This document shows, one piece after another, positions 23,134-32,317 of a stretch of DNA of 34,742 nucleotides. This DNA is from an uncultured Winogradskyella sp. (GTDB taxonomy: Bacteria; Bacteroidota; Bacteroidia; Flavobacteriales; Flavobacteriaceae), in assembly GCA_913061495.1 (NCBI GenBank), contig CAJXVG010000009.1:1-34742 (forward strand). The letters are read 5' to 3'. The position numbers were made by a program, and so were the translations under genes. The notes beneath the pieces are model-generated. The model was not told the origin of the DNA, searched no databases, and saw only the letters and a program-made list of their open reading frames with translations. Positions within the stretch are counted from its first letter, which is position 1, and each line of letters starts with the position of its first letter.

Positions 23134-23484
23134 ATGCAAAAAACATGTCCAGAATGTGGCGATCGGCTCATAGGCAGAATAGATAAAAAGTTCTGTAGCG
23201 ATAGCTGCAGAAACGCTCATAATAACCGAATTAATAAGGATTCTAAAAACCTTATTAGGAATACCAATAATCGTTTAAGAAAAAACTATAGAATTTTAGA
23301 AGATCTCAATCCCAATAAAAAGACAAAATCCTCTAGAGCAAAACTCATAGAGAAAGGTTTTGACTTTAACTATTTTACAAGTATTTATACCACTAAAGCT
23401 GGCACTACTTACTATTTTGTTTACGACCAAGGCTATCTACCGTTAGATGGTGATTATTATGCGCTTGTAAAACGTGATGATTAA
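23134..23484 (+). CDS. Zinc-ribbon protein (DUF2116-like)
   Basis: A 116-aa protein with an N-terminal four-cysteine zinc ribbon: Cys5 and Cys8 in CPECG, Cys21 and Cys25 in FCSDSCRNAHNNR. A basic linker follows, then a C-terminal beta-rich part ending in YYFVYDQGYLPLDGDYYALVKRDD. It is found widely in Flavobacteria without known function; nucleic-acid binding is plausible. Its stop overlaps the stop of the convergent CBS gene by four bases. Confidence 0.75.
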   Translation: MQKTCPECGDRLIGRIDKKFCSDSCRNAHNNRINKDSKNLIRNTNNRLRKNYRILEDLNPNKKTKSSRAKLIEKGFDFNYFTSIYTTKAGTTYYFVYDQGYLPLDGDYYALVKRDD

Positions 23485-23969
23485 ATACTTTTTTTAGTGG
23501 TACTGTTCCAGTTTTGGCCTTTAAGCTCTAGAGCAGCTTTTAAGATATCCTTTTGGCTAATTTGTCCAGCTAATTTGCCATTTTCAATAATAGGAAAACG
23601 TCGTATTTTAGATTGTAAAAACTTATTGGCAGCGTCAAAAATATCCATGTTTCCATCAATGGTTTCTACATTTCTAACCATCCGCTTTTCAACATTATCA
23701 TGCTCTAAAGGCATATTGTAGTAACGGCTTTCGCTCAGTTGCTTTAAACAATCTCCTTCAGAAATAATTCCTACAAGCTCTTTTTTGTCATTTACAACTG
23801 GTCCACCAGATATTTTATATTTAATAAGGCACTCTACCACCTCTTGTATCGATTGGTTTTGGTTAAAGGTTATAAGTTCGGTTGTCATATAATCCTTAAC
23901 CTTTAATGCCTTAGATGCAGTTGCATTGTTTTGTTGCTTTCTTGCACCCTGAAAACTTTTAATCCCCAT
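23481..23969 (-). CDS. CBS-domain-pair protein
   Basis: A 162-aa soluble protein made of two CBS domains (first around VKDYMTTELITFNQNQSIQEVVECLIKY, second around RFPIIENGKLAGQISQKDIL), which usually bind adenosine nucleotides and act as energy-sensing regulators. The open frame extends upstream to 24038 with a hydrophobic stretch, but the start at 23969 (MGIKSFQGARKQQ) matches the usual beginning of flavobacterial relatives. The longer form would give an unlikely leader. Confidence 0.8.
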   Translation of the reverse strand: MGIKSFQGARKQQNNATASKALKVKDYMTTELITFNQNQSIQEVVECLIKYKISGGPVVNDKKELVGIISEGDCLKQLSESRYYNMPLEHDNVEKRMVRNVETIDGNMDIFDAANKFLQSKIRRFPIIENGKLAGQISQKDILKAALELKGQNWNSTTKKSI

Positions 23970-24048
23970 AACCTTAAATTTTTGAATGAACTTAAAGTTA
24001 GTTAAAAATTGTACACCAAACAAAAATAAAATGAACACGTAGAATCCT

Positions 24049-24056
24049 TACCTTTG
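24049..24056 (+). promoter_or_regulatory. Candidate -7 box for the SDR gene
   Basis: TACCTTTG matches TAnnTTTG, 19 bases before the TTG start at 24076. No -33 TTG was found at the right spacing. Confidence 0.45.
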
Positions 24057-24075
24057 AAATATAAAAAACCCTTTA

Positions 24076-24885
24076 TTGAAAAAACAGATCAGTATTATTG
24101 GTTGTGGTTGGCTTGGGCTTCCTTTGGCCAAGTGTATGGTTTCTGAGGGTTTTGTTGTAAAAGGCTCAACGACTTCAGAAGAAAAATTAGAATTTTTGAA
24201 AAAGGCAGGTATTTTACCTTACATCATTAGTTTGAATGAAAATGAAATCGTAGGAAATTATTCTGGTTTTTTAGACGAAAGTGAAATCATTGTCATCAAT
24301 ATTCCTCCTGGACTTCGAAAAAAACCAGGAAAAAATCATGTTACAGAAATTCAGAATTTGATTGAAGCTATTGAAAAATCTAATGTTACCAAAGTACTTT
24401 ATATAAGTTCAACTTCAGTTTTTAAGAACGAAGTGGACTTTCCTGTTATATCAAATTATACCGAACCTAACAATACTACCAATAGTGCAAAACAGCTGAT
24501 TGAAATAGAAAAAAAGTTAATAAACAATTCAAATTTCAAAACAACAATTCTCAGATTTGGCGGTTTGTTCAATAATAAGCGACATCCTGCTAAATACCTT
24601 TCGGGCAAAATAGGTATTTCAAACCCTGAAGCTCCTATTAACTTAATCCACAGAAAGGACTGTGTGGGAATCATTTCAAAATTAATAGAAAACGAGGTTT
24701 GGAATGTTACGTTAAATGCCTCATATCCTATTAACACTACAAAAAAGGAATACTATGAGAGCTATTGTATAACTCACAATTTAAAGTCTCCGGAATTTAA
24801 AACTTCAGAAAATAGCATAGGAAAAATAGTAGATAGTTCTAAATTGGTACAGCTTTTGAACTACACTTTTAAACAGGCACCATAG
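24076..24885 (+). CDS. NAD(P)-binding SDR-family protein (YeeZ-like)
   Basis: A 269-aa atypical short-chain dehydrogenase/epimerase. The Rossmann motif reads ISIIGCGWLGLPLAK (about 5-19), and the later segments VLYISSTSVF and LRFGGLFN correspond to the extended SDR core. The catalytic Tyr-x-x-x-Lys is not obvious; NSAKQLIEIEK occupies that place, so it may not be a classical oxidoreductase. The start is TTG (24076), chosen because it directly precedes the Rossmann strand and follows a promoter-like TACCTTTG. Confidence 0.8.
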   Translation: MKKQISIIGCGWLGLPLAKCMVSEGFVVKGSTTSEEKLEFLKKAGILPYIISLNENEIVGNYSGFLDESEIIVINIPPGLRKKPGKNHVTEIQNLIEAIEKSNVTKVLYISSTSVFKNEVDFPVISNYTEPNNTTNSAKQLIEIEKKLINNSNFKTTILRFGGLFNNKRHPAKYLSGKIGISNPEAPINLIHRKDCVGIISKLIENEVWNVTLNASYPINTTKKEYYESYCITHNLKSPEFKTSENSIGKIVDSSKLVQLLNYTFKQAP

Positions 24886-24957
24886 AAATTAATAGATTTT
24901 TAAGACCAATACTAATTAATTTTTATAGTTTTAGCCCTCAAAATTTTAAATAAAACC

Positions 24958-25659
24958 ATGAAACAGATTACCATTGCAATTGCTTTACTATTTTCTGTAA
25001 GTATTTTTGCCCAGACCAATGCAGAGTTAAAAAAGCATTATGAAACTTTTTACAAACAGATGAAAAAACAAGGTGATGTACAAGGCATCATTAATGCCAT
25101 GACACATCTTGATATTTTAGAGCCTTCCGTTGCCAGAAAAGACACTTTGGCTTATGTATATTTATCTGAAGGTCAATATGTACAAGCCCTTAATGTTATT
25201 GGAGTGGAGAAGAACGCTACGGATTCTGACATTAATGTTGAAGTAAAGGCTTTAGCATTAAAAAATCTCAATCAGCCCAAAATGGCTTTAGAGCATTACG
25301 AAATTCTCTACAAGAGAAATCCAAATCCGTATTTAGCTTATGAAATGGCTGATCTAAAAATACAGACCGATGATTTAGCTGGTGCAAAAAACAATATAGA
25401 ATATGGCTTAACTAATGTTAAGGACGACATGAAAAAAGCGTTTTATGAGACACAGCAACCTTACGAAACGTCTTTAAAGGCTGCTTTTTTATATCTTAAA
25501 GGTTTAATGCTTTTTAGAGAAAACAAAACCGCTAACATAAACACAGCTCTTAAATTAATGAACGATGCTTTGGAGATTGATCCTAAGTTTAATTTAGCAA
25601 GAATTAGCCGAGAGGCTTTAGAAGGGCAAAAAGCACAGAACGCGGCAAAAAAGAATTAA
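24958..25659 (+). CDS. Secreted TPR-containing protein
   Basis: A 233-aa protein with a cleavable signal peptide (MKQITIAIALLFSVSIFAQ) and helical repeats of tetratricopeptide type. Clear repeat-like stretches are around LAYVYLSEGQYVQALNVIG, ALKNLNQPKMALEHYEILYKRNPNPY and ALKLMNDALEIDPKFNLAR. It probably scaffolds protein contacts in the periplasm. No enzymatic motif. A strong terminator follows. Confidence 0.8.
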   Translation: MKQITIAIALLFSVSIFAQTNAELKKHYETFYKQMKKQGDVQGIINAMTHLDILEPSVARKDTLAYVYLSEGQYVQALNVIGVEKNATDSDINVEVKALALKNLNQPKMALEHYEILYKRNPNPYLAYEMADLKIQTDDLAGAKNNIEYGLTNVKDDMKKAFYETQQPYETSLKAAFLYLKGLMLFRENKTANINTALKLMNDALEIDPKFNLARISREALEGQKAQNAAKKN

Positions 25660-25678
25660 AAGTTTTAGTTTTTAAAAT

Positions 25679-25706
25679 AAAAAAGCAGCCATTTGGCTGC
25701 TTTTTT
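25679..25706. terminator. Strong bidirectional terminator
   Basis: AAAAAAGCAGCC and GGCTGCTTTTTT form a perfect stem with a four-base loop (ATTT). It lies between the convergent TPR-protein and M13-peptidase genes and works in both directions, with a T-run on each strand. Confidence 0.9.
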
Positions 25707-25728
25707 ATTGAATTTATTTTAAGTGTCC

Positions 25729-27792
25729 TTACCAAATTCTAACACGTTTTTCTGGAGCTAAGTACATAGAGTCACCTTCCTTAATATTAAAAGCTTCGTA
25801 AAAAGCATCAATATTTTTAAGCGGTTGGGTTGCTCTAACCGTACCTGGCGAATGCGGATCTGTTTTAATCTGTGTTCTTAACGCATCTTCTCTGGTTAAA
25901 GTTCTCCAAACAGTTGCCCAAGACATAAAGAAACGTTGTTCTGGTGTAAAACCATCTATTTTATCTGGCCTTCCGTTCTTTTCCATATATAACTGTAAAC
26001 CATCGTAAGCTCCTAAAACTCCACCAAGGTCACCAATGTTTTCCCCTAAAGTAAATGGTCCGTTTATATAAACACTGTCTAAAACTTCAATTGCAGAATA
26101 TTGGTCTGCGAGAGCTTTACCTCTTTTTTCAAATTCTTTTAAATCTTCTTCAGTCCACCAGTTGTTTACATTGCCATCTCCATCAAAACGTGCTCCAGAA
26201 TCATCAAAAGCGTGAGAGATTTCGTGGCCGATTACGGCACCTATTCCTCCATAATTTACAGCTTCATCTGCTGTATAATTATAGAAAGGTGGTTGTAAAA
26301 TTGCAGCTGGAAAAACTATTTCATTGTTTAAAGGATTAAAGTATGCATTTACTGTTTGAGGAGACATTCCCCAACGAGACTTATCTACTGGCTCATTAAT
26401 TTCGCTTAAGTTATCTTTTTGAGACCAATCTGCAACAGCCATCATATTTTCAGCATAAGAATTACCTTCTTTCACCATCATTTCAGAATAATCTCTCCAC
26501 TCGTCTGGGTAGGCAATTTTAACAGTGAATTTATCTAGCTTCTCAATTGCTTTTTCTTTTGTTTCTTCTGTCATCCAATCCAACTTTTCAATTCTATTTT
26601 GAAACGCAGTAATAATATTGGCAATCATTTTTTCTGCTTTTTCTTTTGCCTCTGGCGGAAATTTAGCCTGAACATATAATTGACCCATTGCTTCACCAAC
26701 ACTACCATCAACAGTGCCTAGAGCACGTTCATCTGCTGGTCTCATTTTTTTAGAGCCATTAAGGGTTTTACCGTAAAATTCCCAGTTTGCTTTTTCCATT
26801 TCAGTGGTTAAAAATCCTGCTGACCCATCTAGCGTATTCCATACCATCAAAGTTTTAATATCTTCAATAGGAGTAGATTTTAAAAACTCGTCCATGGCTT
26901 TCATATATTTTGGTTGCATTACCATAAGCGTATCTATTTCTTTTTCAATACCCATATCATCTATTAACTTTTTCCAGTCAATTGATGGTGCCATTTTTTG
27001 TAAATCTGTTAGGCTAGTTGGATTGTTGAAATTTCTGATATCCCTACTCGCCACTTTATCTAAACGAGGTTCTGCTAATTTGGTTTCTAGCGCTAATATT
27101 TTATTGGCTGCCTTTTCTGCATCTGCTTCAGAATAGTCAATATACTGTAGCATTCTTGCAATATGCTCTACATATTTACCTCTTATTTCCTTAGTTTTTT
27201 CATCTTGGTCTAAATAATAATCACGTTGTAATCCCAATCTTCCTGGAAAAACCCAAGCGGTATTCATACTACTGTCATTAAGATCTGCATTTGCACCAAT
27301 GCCTGCAAAAGGAGCTCCAACTCCTAATGTTGTTGCATACACAGTTTGCATATCTTTAAGATTAGAAATGCCGTTTATTTTGTTCAACAATGGTTTTAGT
27401 GGTGCTATACCAGCTTCGTTACGCGCTACTGTATCTAGTTCAGATTCGTATATTAATAAAGCTTTTTTCTGGTCTGAGCCTTCTTTATAAGTACCTAATT
27501 CCTTAGAGGTATTGATGATTTCTAACATATCTTTTCTTGTAGATTTGCGTAAAACGCCAAAGCCTCCCCAACGAGATTCATCATCTGGAATTGTGTTATT
27601 CTTAACCCAATTACCATTAACGTAAGTATAGAAATCTTGTTCTGGTTCTACAGTAGTATCCATGTTTTCAAGGATAATCCCAGGAATTTTCTCTGCTTGT
27701 GCAGTTTCTTTTTTGGCTTCTTCTTTACATGCCGAAACAGCAAAAAAGGCCAAGCCAGTTATCGCAATTGTACGTACTAGATTCGTGTTCAT
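25729..27792 (-). CDS. pepO: M13-family metallopeptidase (neprilysin/PepO-like), lipoprotein
   Basis: A 687-aa zinc endopeptidase. The N-terminus is a lipoprotein signal (lipobox VSAC, Cys22), so it is membrane-anchored outside the cytoplasm. The N-terminal M13 domain starts with MDTTVEPEQDFYTYVNGNWVKN. The catalytic domain has the zinc motif VIGHEISHAFDDSG (His523, Glu524, His527), the third ligand in GENIGDLGG (Glu584), and the substrate-binding NAYF segment upstream. The C-terminus keeps the family's final Trp after the Arg-rich end. It cleaves peptides, presumably for nutrition or signalling. Confidence 0.95.
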   Translation of the reverse strand: MNTNLVRTIAITGLAFFAVSACKEEAKKETAQAEKIPGIILENMDTTVEPEQDFYTYVNGNWVKNNTIPDDESRWGGFGVLRKSTRKDMLEIINTSKELGTYKEGSDQKKALLIYESELDTVARNEAGIAPLKPLLNKINGISNLKDMQTVYATTLGVGAPFAGIGANADLNDSSMNTAWVFPGRLGLQRDYYLDQDEKTKEIRGKYVEHIARMLQYIDYSEADAEKAANKILALETKLAEPRLDKVASRDIRNFNNPTSLTDLQKMAPSIDWKKLIDDMGIEKEIDTLMVMQPKYMKAMDEFLKSTPIEDIKTLMVWNTLDGSAGFLTTEMEKANWEFYGKTLNGSKKMRPADERALGTVDGSVGEAMGQLYVQAKFPPEAKEKAEKMIANIITAFQNRIEKLDWMTEETKEKAIEKLDKFTVKIAYPDEWRDYSEMMVKEGNSYAENMMAVADWSQKDNLSEINEPVDKSRWGMSPQTVNAYFNPLNNEIVFPAAILQPPFYNYTADEAVNYGGIGAVIGHEISHAFDDSGARFDGDGNVNNWWTEEDLKEFEKRGKALADQYSAIEVLDSVYINGPFTLGENIGDLGGVLGAYDGLQLYMEKNGRPDKIDGFTPEQRFFMSWATVWRTLTREDALRTQIKTDPHSPGTVRATQPLKNIDAFYEAFNIKEGDSMYLAPEKRVRIW

Positions 27793-27895
27793 AATTTATT
27801 TTGTTGATTAAATTTTATTAAGTAATTACCAATTAGACCGAAAAACAATAAAGTTGTTACAATTTAAGTAAAATTAATAAGATTTCTTTAACTGG

Positions 27896-28435
27896 TTATT
27901 CTGGTTGAATTTTATTGTACTCATCAAATTCCAACTTTTTATTGATTTGTAAGTTTAAATTGCTGAAAGCCACCAAAACTTCTTTTATGCTATTGAGCTG
28001 AAATGAAATCTTAATATTTTCCAGGGTTATGTTGTCTCTTAACTTTAGGGCTTTGGTTTCTAATATCACTAATCTTGATTCTATAGGCTTGGTTTTTAAA
28101 TCTGGAGGTATAGTGGTTTTTAGCTGAGCAAAAAAATCTTCGAGCAACTTGTCCTCACTTGTAAAAAAGGATAAGTCTGCTTTTTTTAAGTAATTGATTT
28201 GTATCGCAAATTCCTGATATTTTTCCCAGGTGTTAACGGCAGCTTCGGCTTCACCACTTAAAGCGTATTCGGTATAATCTAAACGCTCAACAGCTTGAGC
28301 CGAAATCCTTTGCTCTTCTGAGTCATTAGTGTCTTCAACTGATACTTTTTGGGCATTAGGATTATCACCACAGCTCACAAATGTTAAAAACAGTATGTTA
28401 ATTAAAGCTATTGAAATCTTCATTCTTAAATTCAA
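27896..28435 (-). CDS. Hypothetical lipoprotein
   Basis: A 179-aa protein with a lipoprotein signal (lipobox FVSC, Cys22; Met5 could be the true start). The rest is mostly alpha-helical and charged, with probable coiled-coil regions (about 65-170). No family recognised. It stands between the M13 peptidase and the divergent threonine dehydrogenase gene, probably with its own promoter. Confidence 0.7.
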   Translation of the reverse strand: MNLRMKISIALINILFLTFVSCGDNPNAQKVSVEDTNDSEEQRISAQAVERLDYTEYALSGEAEAAVNTWEKYQEFAIQINYLKKADLSFFTSEDKLLEDFFAQLKTTIPPDLKTKPIESRLVILETKALKLRDNITLENIKISFQLNSIKEVLVAFSNLNLQINKKLEFDEYNKIQPE

Positions 28436-28565
28436 TTTGAATTGTAAATATACTTAAAGTATAGGTTTTAAAAGTTAGGAGAAACTTAAAATACGTGATT
28501 GTCAATATCTTAAAAAAAGATGAGTTTTTCTGAATATTTTAATATTTATACCGTTCAATTCTTAT

Positions 28566-28573
28566 TACTTTTG
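28566..28573 (+). promoter_or_regulatory. Candidate -7 box for the threonine dehydrogenase gene
   Basis: TACTTTTG matches TAnnTTTG, 17 bases before the ATG at 28591. Confidence 0.5.
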
Positions 28574-28590
28574 AGGATATAATAATTTGA

Positions 28591-29550
28591 ATGAATATGC
28601 CTTCAAAAATACTTGTCATAGGAGCCTGTGGCCAAATAGGCTCAGAACTTACTTATAAACTTAGAGAAATACACGGAAAATCTAATGTGATTGCCAGTGA
28701 TATAAATACCCGAAAATTAGATTTAGTTAATTCAGGTCCTTTCGAAATTATTGATGCCAAGAATTTTAACGCTATAAAAGATTGCTGCAAACATCATAAT
28801 ATTGATACTATTTACCTTATGGCAGCACTGTTGAGCGCTACAGGTGAGAAATACCCAATGGAAGCTTGGGATTTAAACATGAATTCACTTTTCCATGTGC
28901 TTAATTTGGCAAAAGGAGGTGTAATTCAAAAAATATTTTGGCCAAGCAGTATCGCTGTGTTTGGACCTACTACTCCAAGAAATCAAACACCTCAGCATAC
29001 TATTTGCGAACCAACTACCGTGTATGGTATTACAAAGCAAGTTGGAGAACGTTGGTGCGAATATTACCATAGTAAATATGGAGTAGATGTTAGAAGCATC
29101 CGTTATCCAGGGATAATTAGCCATAAAACAATGCCTGGAGGTGGTACAACAGATTATGCTGTTGAAATTTATCATGAAGCTATTAAAAATGGTAAATATG
29201 ATTGTTTTTTGTCAGCAAACACTAGTTTACCGATGATGTTTATGGATGATGCCATTAAAGCAACTGTTGATTTGATGGAAGCTTCTGCCCACGATTTAAC
29301 GATTAGATCCTCCTATAATTTATCGGCTATCAGCTTTACGCCAAAAGACATTTTTGAAAGTATAATGGCTCACTTGCCAGATTTTGAAATTACTTATAGT
29401 CCAGATTTTAGACAGAATATAGCAGACAGTTGGCCATCTTCAATCGATGATAGCGTTGCCAGAACCGATTGGAACTGGAAACATAGTTTTGATTTAGATG
29501 CTGTGACAAAAGAAATGTTAGTTGAATTGGATAAAAAACATGGTGTCTAA
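28591..29550 (+). CDS. tdh: L-threonine 3-dehydrogenase, SDR type
   Basis: A 319-aa extended short-chain dehydrogenase. Rossmann motif GACGQIG (11-17), Asp37 after the second strand for NAD+ preference, and catalytic Tyr145/Lys149 in VYGITKQ with Ser119/Ser120 in WPSS. The whole sequence, including MPGGGTTDYAVEIYHEA and the C-terminal PSSIDDSVARTDWNWKH, fits the UDP-galactose-epimerase-like L-threonine dehydrogenases known from Flavobacterium and Cupriavidus. It oxidises L-threonine to 2-amino-3-ketobutyrate. Met3 is an alternative start. Confidence 0.9.
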   Translation: MNMPSKILVIGACGQIGSELTYKLREIHGKSNVIASDINTRKLDLVNSGPFEIIDAKNFNAIKDCCKHHNIDTIYLMAALLSATGEKYPMEAWDLNMNSLFHVLNLAKGGVIQKIFWPSSIAVFGPTTPRNQTPQHTICEPTTVYGITKQVGERWCEYYHSKYGVDVRSIRYPGIISHKTMPGGGTTDYAVEIYHEAIKNGKYDCFLSANTSLPMMFMDDAIKATVDLMEASAHDLTIRSSYNLSAISFTPKDIFESIMAHLPDFEITYSPDFRQNIADSWPSSIDDSVARTDWNWKHSFDLDAVTKEMLVELDKKHGV

Positions 29551-29578
29551 ACAGCCATCTTAAAAATTTATAGAACAA

Positions 29579-29606
29579 AAAACCCAACACTTTCGTGTTG
29601 GGTTTT
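29579..29606. terminator. Bidirectional terminator between tdh and tRNA-Asn
   Basis: AAAACCCAACAC and GTGTTGGGTTTT form a perfect 12-base stem with the loop TTTC; the convergent tdh and tRNA gene are both served by it. Confidence 0.9.
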
Positions 29607-29611
29607 ATTTG

Positions 29612-29685
29612 CTCCTTCTCTTGGGCTCGAACCAAGGACCCTCTGATTAACAGTCAGATGCTCTAACCAACTGAGCTAAGAAGGA
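29612..29685 (-). tRNA. tRNA-Asn (anticodon GTT)
   Basis: On the minus strand the 74-base sequence folds as a canonical cloverleaf. The acceptor arms TCCTTCT and AGAAGGA pair fully. The D-loop segment AGCTCAGTTGGTTAGAGC, the anticodon loop CTGTTAA with GTT, and the T-arm GGTTCGAGCC are present. The discriminator base is G, and the CCA end is not encoded (GCAAAT follows). Confidence 0.97.
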
Positions 29686-29778
29686 ATTTTTTATCGCTTT
29701 AGCGAGCGCAAATATAAATTATTTTTTAATCTCTACAATATTAAATCGAAAAATTTTTGAAGCTTTTTACTAATTTAA

Positions 29779-31119
29779 TTAATTGGTTATTGCCTTAAAA
29801 ATATCATTTCCGTTGGCAAATAACACTAAAGCAATTAGGATGAAGAACCCAATGACTTGAGCACGTTCTAAAAACTTTTCGCTAGGCTTTCTTCCAGAAA
29901 TCATTTCATATAATAAAAACATAACATGTCCACCATCTAAGGCTGGTATTGGTAATAAGTTTAGAATAGCCAGCATTATAGATAAAAATGCTGTTAAACC
30001 CCAAAAATATGGCCAGCTCCAAACACTAGAAAACTGATCGTAAATGGCTTTAAAACCACCAAGACCTTTGTAAGCGCCAGTGCTTGGGTTAAATATAGCC
30101 GCTAATTGATCTCCATAATTACTGATGGTTTTGGTGAACTTTCGATAACCTGCACCAAAACTTTCACCAAATGTATAATCTATTCTCGTTACATCGTAAT
30201 AGCCTAAGTCTTCAAATTTAGGGTGGTTTCCGTAAGGTCTAATACCAAATTTACCATCTTTATCTATGGCTAATTCGGTGGAGATAGTTTTATCGTCTCT
30301 TAAAATTTCTGCTTCTACGGTTTGACCTTTTAAATCAGAGGTCATTTCACTCAATTGATCAAAATATTTCAACTTTTCACCATTAACAGAAGTAATAATA
30401 TCTCCAACTTTTACATCTTTCTTTGCGTTTACAGAACTATCTGCAATCTCACTAACCATAAAAGGCACACGATATTCAAACAAATCTTTTCTTCCACTAG
30501 AGGATAATTGGCCTAAGAAATCTTCTGGTAAATCAATGGTTTTTTCAACACCATTACGTTCAACCGTAATTTTTTCTGCTTTTATAATGTTCAATCCAAT
30601 ATCAGAATCATTGACTATTGGCGTGTCATTAATAGAAACAATTTTATCTCCAGTTTGAAAACCTGCATCTAAAAGTGCTGGGTTTTCAACCCAATAGCCG
30701 TCTTCTAAACTCGCAACACTAACAGTAGCATCTCCATAAGCAAAAGATACGGCAACATAAATAACATAAGCTAAAATAAAGTTAACCGTAACACCACCTA
30801 ACATAATAATTAAGCGTTGCCAAGCTGGCTTAGACCGAAACTCCCACGGTTGTGGTGGTTGTGCCATTTGTTCCTTGTCCATGCTTTCATCAATCATTCC
30901 GGCAATCTTCACATAACCTCCAAGAGGTAACCAACCTATACCGTAAACTGTATCTCCTATTTTCTTTTTGAAAAGTGAAAATTTCACATCAAAAAAGAGA
31001 TAGAATTTTTCAACTTTAGTTTTAAAAAGTTTGGCAGGTATAAAGTGTCCCAACTCATGAAGCACGATGAGTAAAGATAAACTGAGCAAAAATTGGGATA
31101 TTTTTATAATAAATTCCAT
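29779..31119 (-). CDS. rseP: RIP metalloprotease RseP (site-2 protease, M50)
   Basis: A 446-aa inner-membrane zinc protease performing regulated intramembrane proteolysis, classically of anti-sigma factors. The active-site motif VLHELGHF (His21, Glu22, His25) is in the first transmembrane helix. Two PDZ-like regions occupy about 125-345 (FQTGDKIVSINDTPI and VKVGDIITSVNGEKL). The third zinc ligand is in LLPIPALDGGH (Asp395). The QPPQPWEFRSKPAWQRLIIMLGG segment is typical. It is divergent from the SCO1 gene. Confidence 0.95.
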   Translation of the reverse strand: MEFIIKISQFLLSLSLLIVLHELGHFIPAKLFKTKVEKFYLFFDVKFSLFKKKIGDTVYGIGWLPLGGYVKIAGMIDESMDKEQMAQPPQPWEFRSKPAWQRLIIMLGGVTVNFILAYVIYVAVSFAYGDATVSVASLEDGYWVENPALLDAGFQTGDKIVSINDTPIVNDSDIGLNIIKAEKITVERNGVEKTIDLPEDFLGQLSSSGRKDLFEYRVPFMVSEIADSSVNAKKDVKVGDIITSVNGEKLKYFDQLSEMTSDLKGQTVEAEILRDDKTISTELAIDKDGKFGIRPYGNHPKFEDLGYYDVTRIDYTFGESFGAGYRKFTKTISNYGDQLAAIFNPSTGAYKGLGGFKAIYDQFSSVWSWPYFWGLTAFLSIMLAILNLLPIPALDGGHVMFLLYEMISGRKPSEKFLERAQVIGFFILIALVLFANGNDIFKAITN

Positions 31120-31144
31120 GTAATCATTTTCAAAATTTCGTTTG

Positions 31145-31152
31145 CAAAAGTA
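31145..31152 (-). promoter_or_regulatory. Candidate -7 box for rseP
   Basis: On the minus strand this reads TACTTTTG, matching TAnnTTTG, 26 bases upstream of the rseP ATG (1119 numbering end at 31119). Confidence 0.45.
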
Positions 31153-31278
31153 GTCTTTTCAAAGCATTTAGAAAATTATTGCTTTTGTAATCGGTTTATT
31201 TTTAACACGGAATTATAAATCTAGTCCCTTAAATTTAATAATTCTGTTAAATGAATTCAGTAAAATATAGCTAGAATG

Positions 31279-31286
31279 TATCTTTG
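31279..31286 (+). promoter_or_regulatory. Candidate -7 box for the SCO1/SenC gene
   Basis: TATCTTTG matches TAnnTTTG, 24 bases before the ATG at 31311. Confidence 0.5.
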
Positions 31287-31310
31287 CAAACCTAATACAA
31301 GAGCTTCTAA

Positions 31311-31991
31311 ATGTCATTTATTTCATTCTTTAAAGGTTACAAATATTTTGCTATTGCTTTTTCTGTTTTATGCATTATAATTATCGCTATCATTTATAGT
31401 GTATTGAGTATTAATAAGCCATTACCAATATACCAACCAGCAATGGTAAGCATGGAATTGGTAGATAGTACCATTCAACATCAAAAAAAATACCACAAGA
31501 TTGCCAATTTTAGTCTTACAAATCAAAATGGGGAAACCGTTACTCAAAAAACTTATGAGGATAAAATCTATGTGGCAGATTTCTTTTTTACAACCTGCCA
31601 GACTATTTGTCCTATAATGACTGATCACATGTATCAAATCCAAAAAGAAATATTAAGAGATGATGATGTAATGTTGCTATCACATTCCGTAACTCCGAGA
31701 ATTGATAGCGTAGCGCAACTTAAAAAATATGCCAGAGAAAAAGGGGTTGTTGACAGTAAATGGAATTTACTCACAGGCGATAAAAAACAAATCTACAAAC
31801 TAGCCAGAAAGAGTTACTTAGCTGTAAAAACTGACGGAACTGGCGATCAGTACGATATGATTCATACCGAAAACTTTATGCTTATTGATAAAAAACGACA
31901 AATTAGAGGCTTTTACGATGGCACAAATCCAAAAGATATTGATAGGTTATTGGATGATATTAAAACTCTAAAGTCCTTTGGTGGCTCTTAA
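31311..31991 (+). CDS. SCO1/SenC family protein
   Basis: A 226-aa protein anchored by one N-terminal helix (about 12-33), with a periplasmic thioredoxin-like domain. The copper-binding motif TTCQTICPIM gives Cys96 and Cys100 (CxxxC), and the conserved distal histidine is probably that in MIHTENFMLID. SCO proteins deliver copper to or reduce the CuA site of cytochrome oxidase. The heme and iron genes nearby make a respiratory role sensible, but no oxidase gene is in the window. Confidence 0.9.
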   Translation: MSFISFFKGYKYFAIAFSVLCIIIIAIIYSVLSINKPLPIYQPAMVSMELVDSTIQHQKKYHKIANFSLTNQNGETVTQKTYEDKIYVADFFFTTCQTICPIMTDHMYQIQKEILRDDDVMLLSHSVTPRIDSVAQLKKYAREKGVVDSKWNLLTGDKKQIYKLARKSYLAVKTDGTGDQYDMIHTENFMLIDKKRQIRGFYDGTNPKDIDRLLDDIKTLKSFGGS

Positions 31992-32049
31992 AAAACGTTA
32001 AGCTTTTTAAATATTAACACACGTATTTTTCACACTAAAAATTTTGCCT

Positions 32050-32057
32050 TACTTTTG
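32050..32057 (+). promoter_or_regulatory. Candidate -7 box for feoAB
   Basis: TACTTTTG matches TAnnTTTG, 32 bases before the TTG start of feoA. Confidence 0.5.
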
Positions 32058-32089
32058 CTTCTTTAAAATTAATCTAAATAAGGATAGGG

Positions 32090-32317
32090 TTGACATTAGC
32101 TGAACTAAAACGTGGACAATTGGGCGTCATTACAGACGTTTCCTCCGTATATGTGCCATTAAAACTTTTGGAAATGGGATGTTTACCAGGTAATAGTGTA
32201 GAACTTGTTCAGGTCGCTCCGTTTGCAGACCCTATGTATCTCAACATTAACGGATCTCATTTAGCTATTAGAAAAGAAACAGCTATTCACATTTTAATCG
32301 AAATGGTAAATGAGTAA
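32090..32317 (+). CDS. feoA: Ferrous iron transport protein FeoA
   Basis: A 75-aa SH3-like protein needed for FeoB function. It has the family pattern LAELKRGQLGVITDV, LLEMGCLPGNSVELVQVAPFADPMYLNINGSHLAIRKETA. The start is TTG (32090), with AGGATAGGG directly upstream; no ATG is available before the conserved first strand. The end overlaps feoB by eight bases. Confidence 0.93.
   Translation: MTLAELKRGQLGVITDVSSVYVPLKLLEMGCLPGNSVELVQVAPFADPMYLNINGSHLAIRKETAIHILIEMVNE

Noticed and set aside
23970-24038. Hydrophobic N-terminal extension of the CBS protein
   Set aside because: The start MGIKSFQ at 23969 matches relatives; the upstream part is probably non-coding leader sequence.
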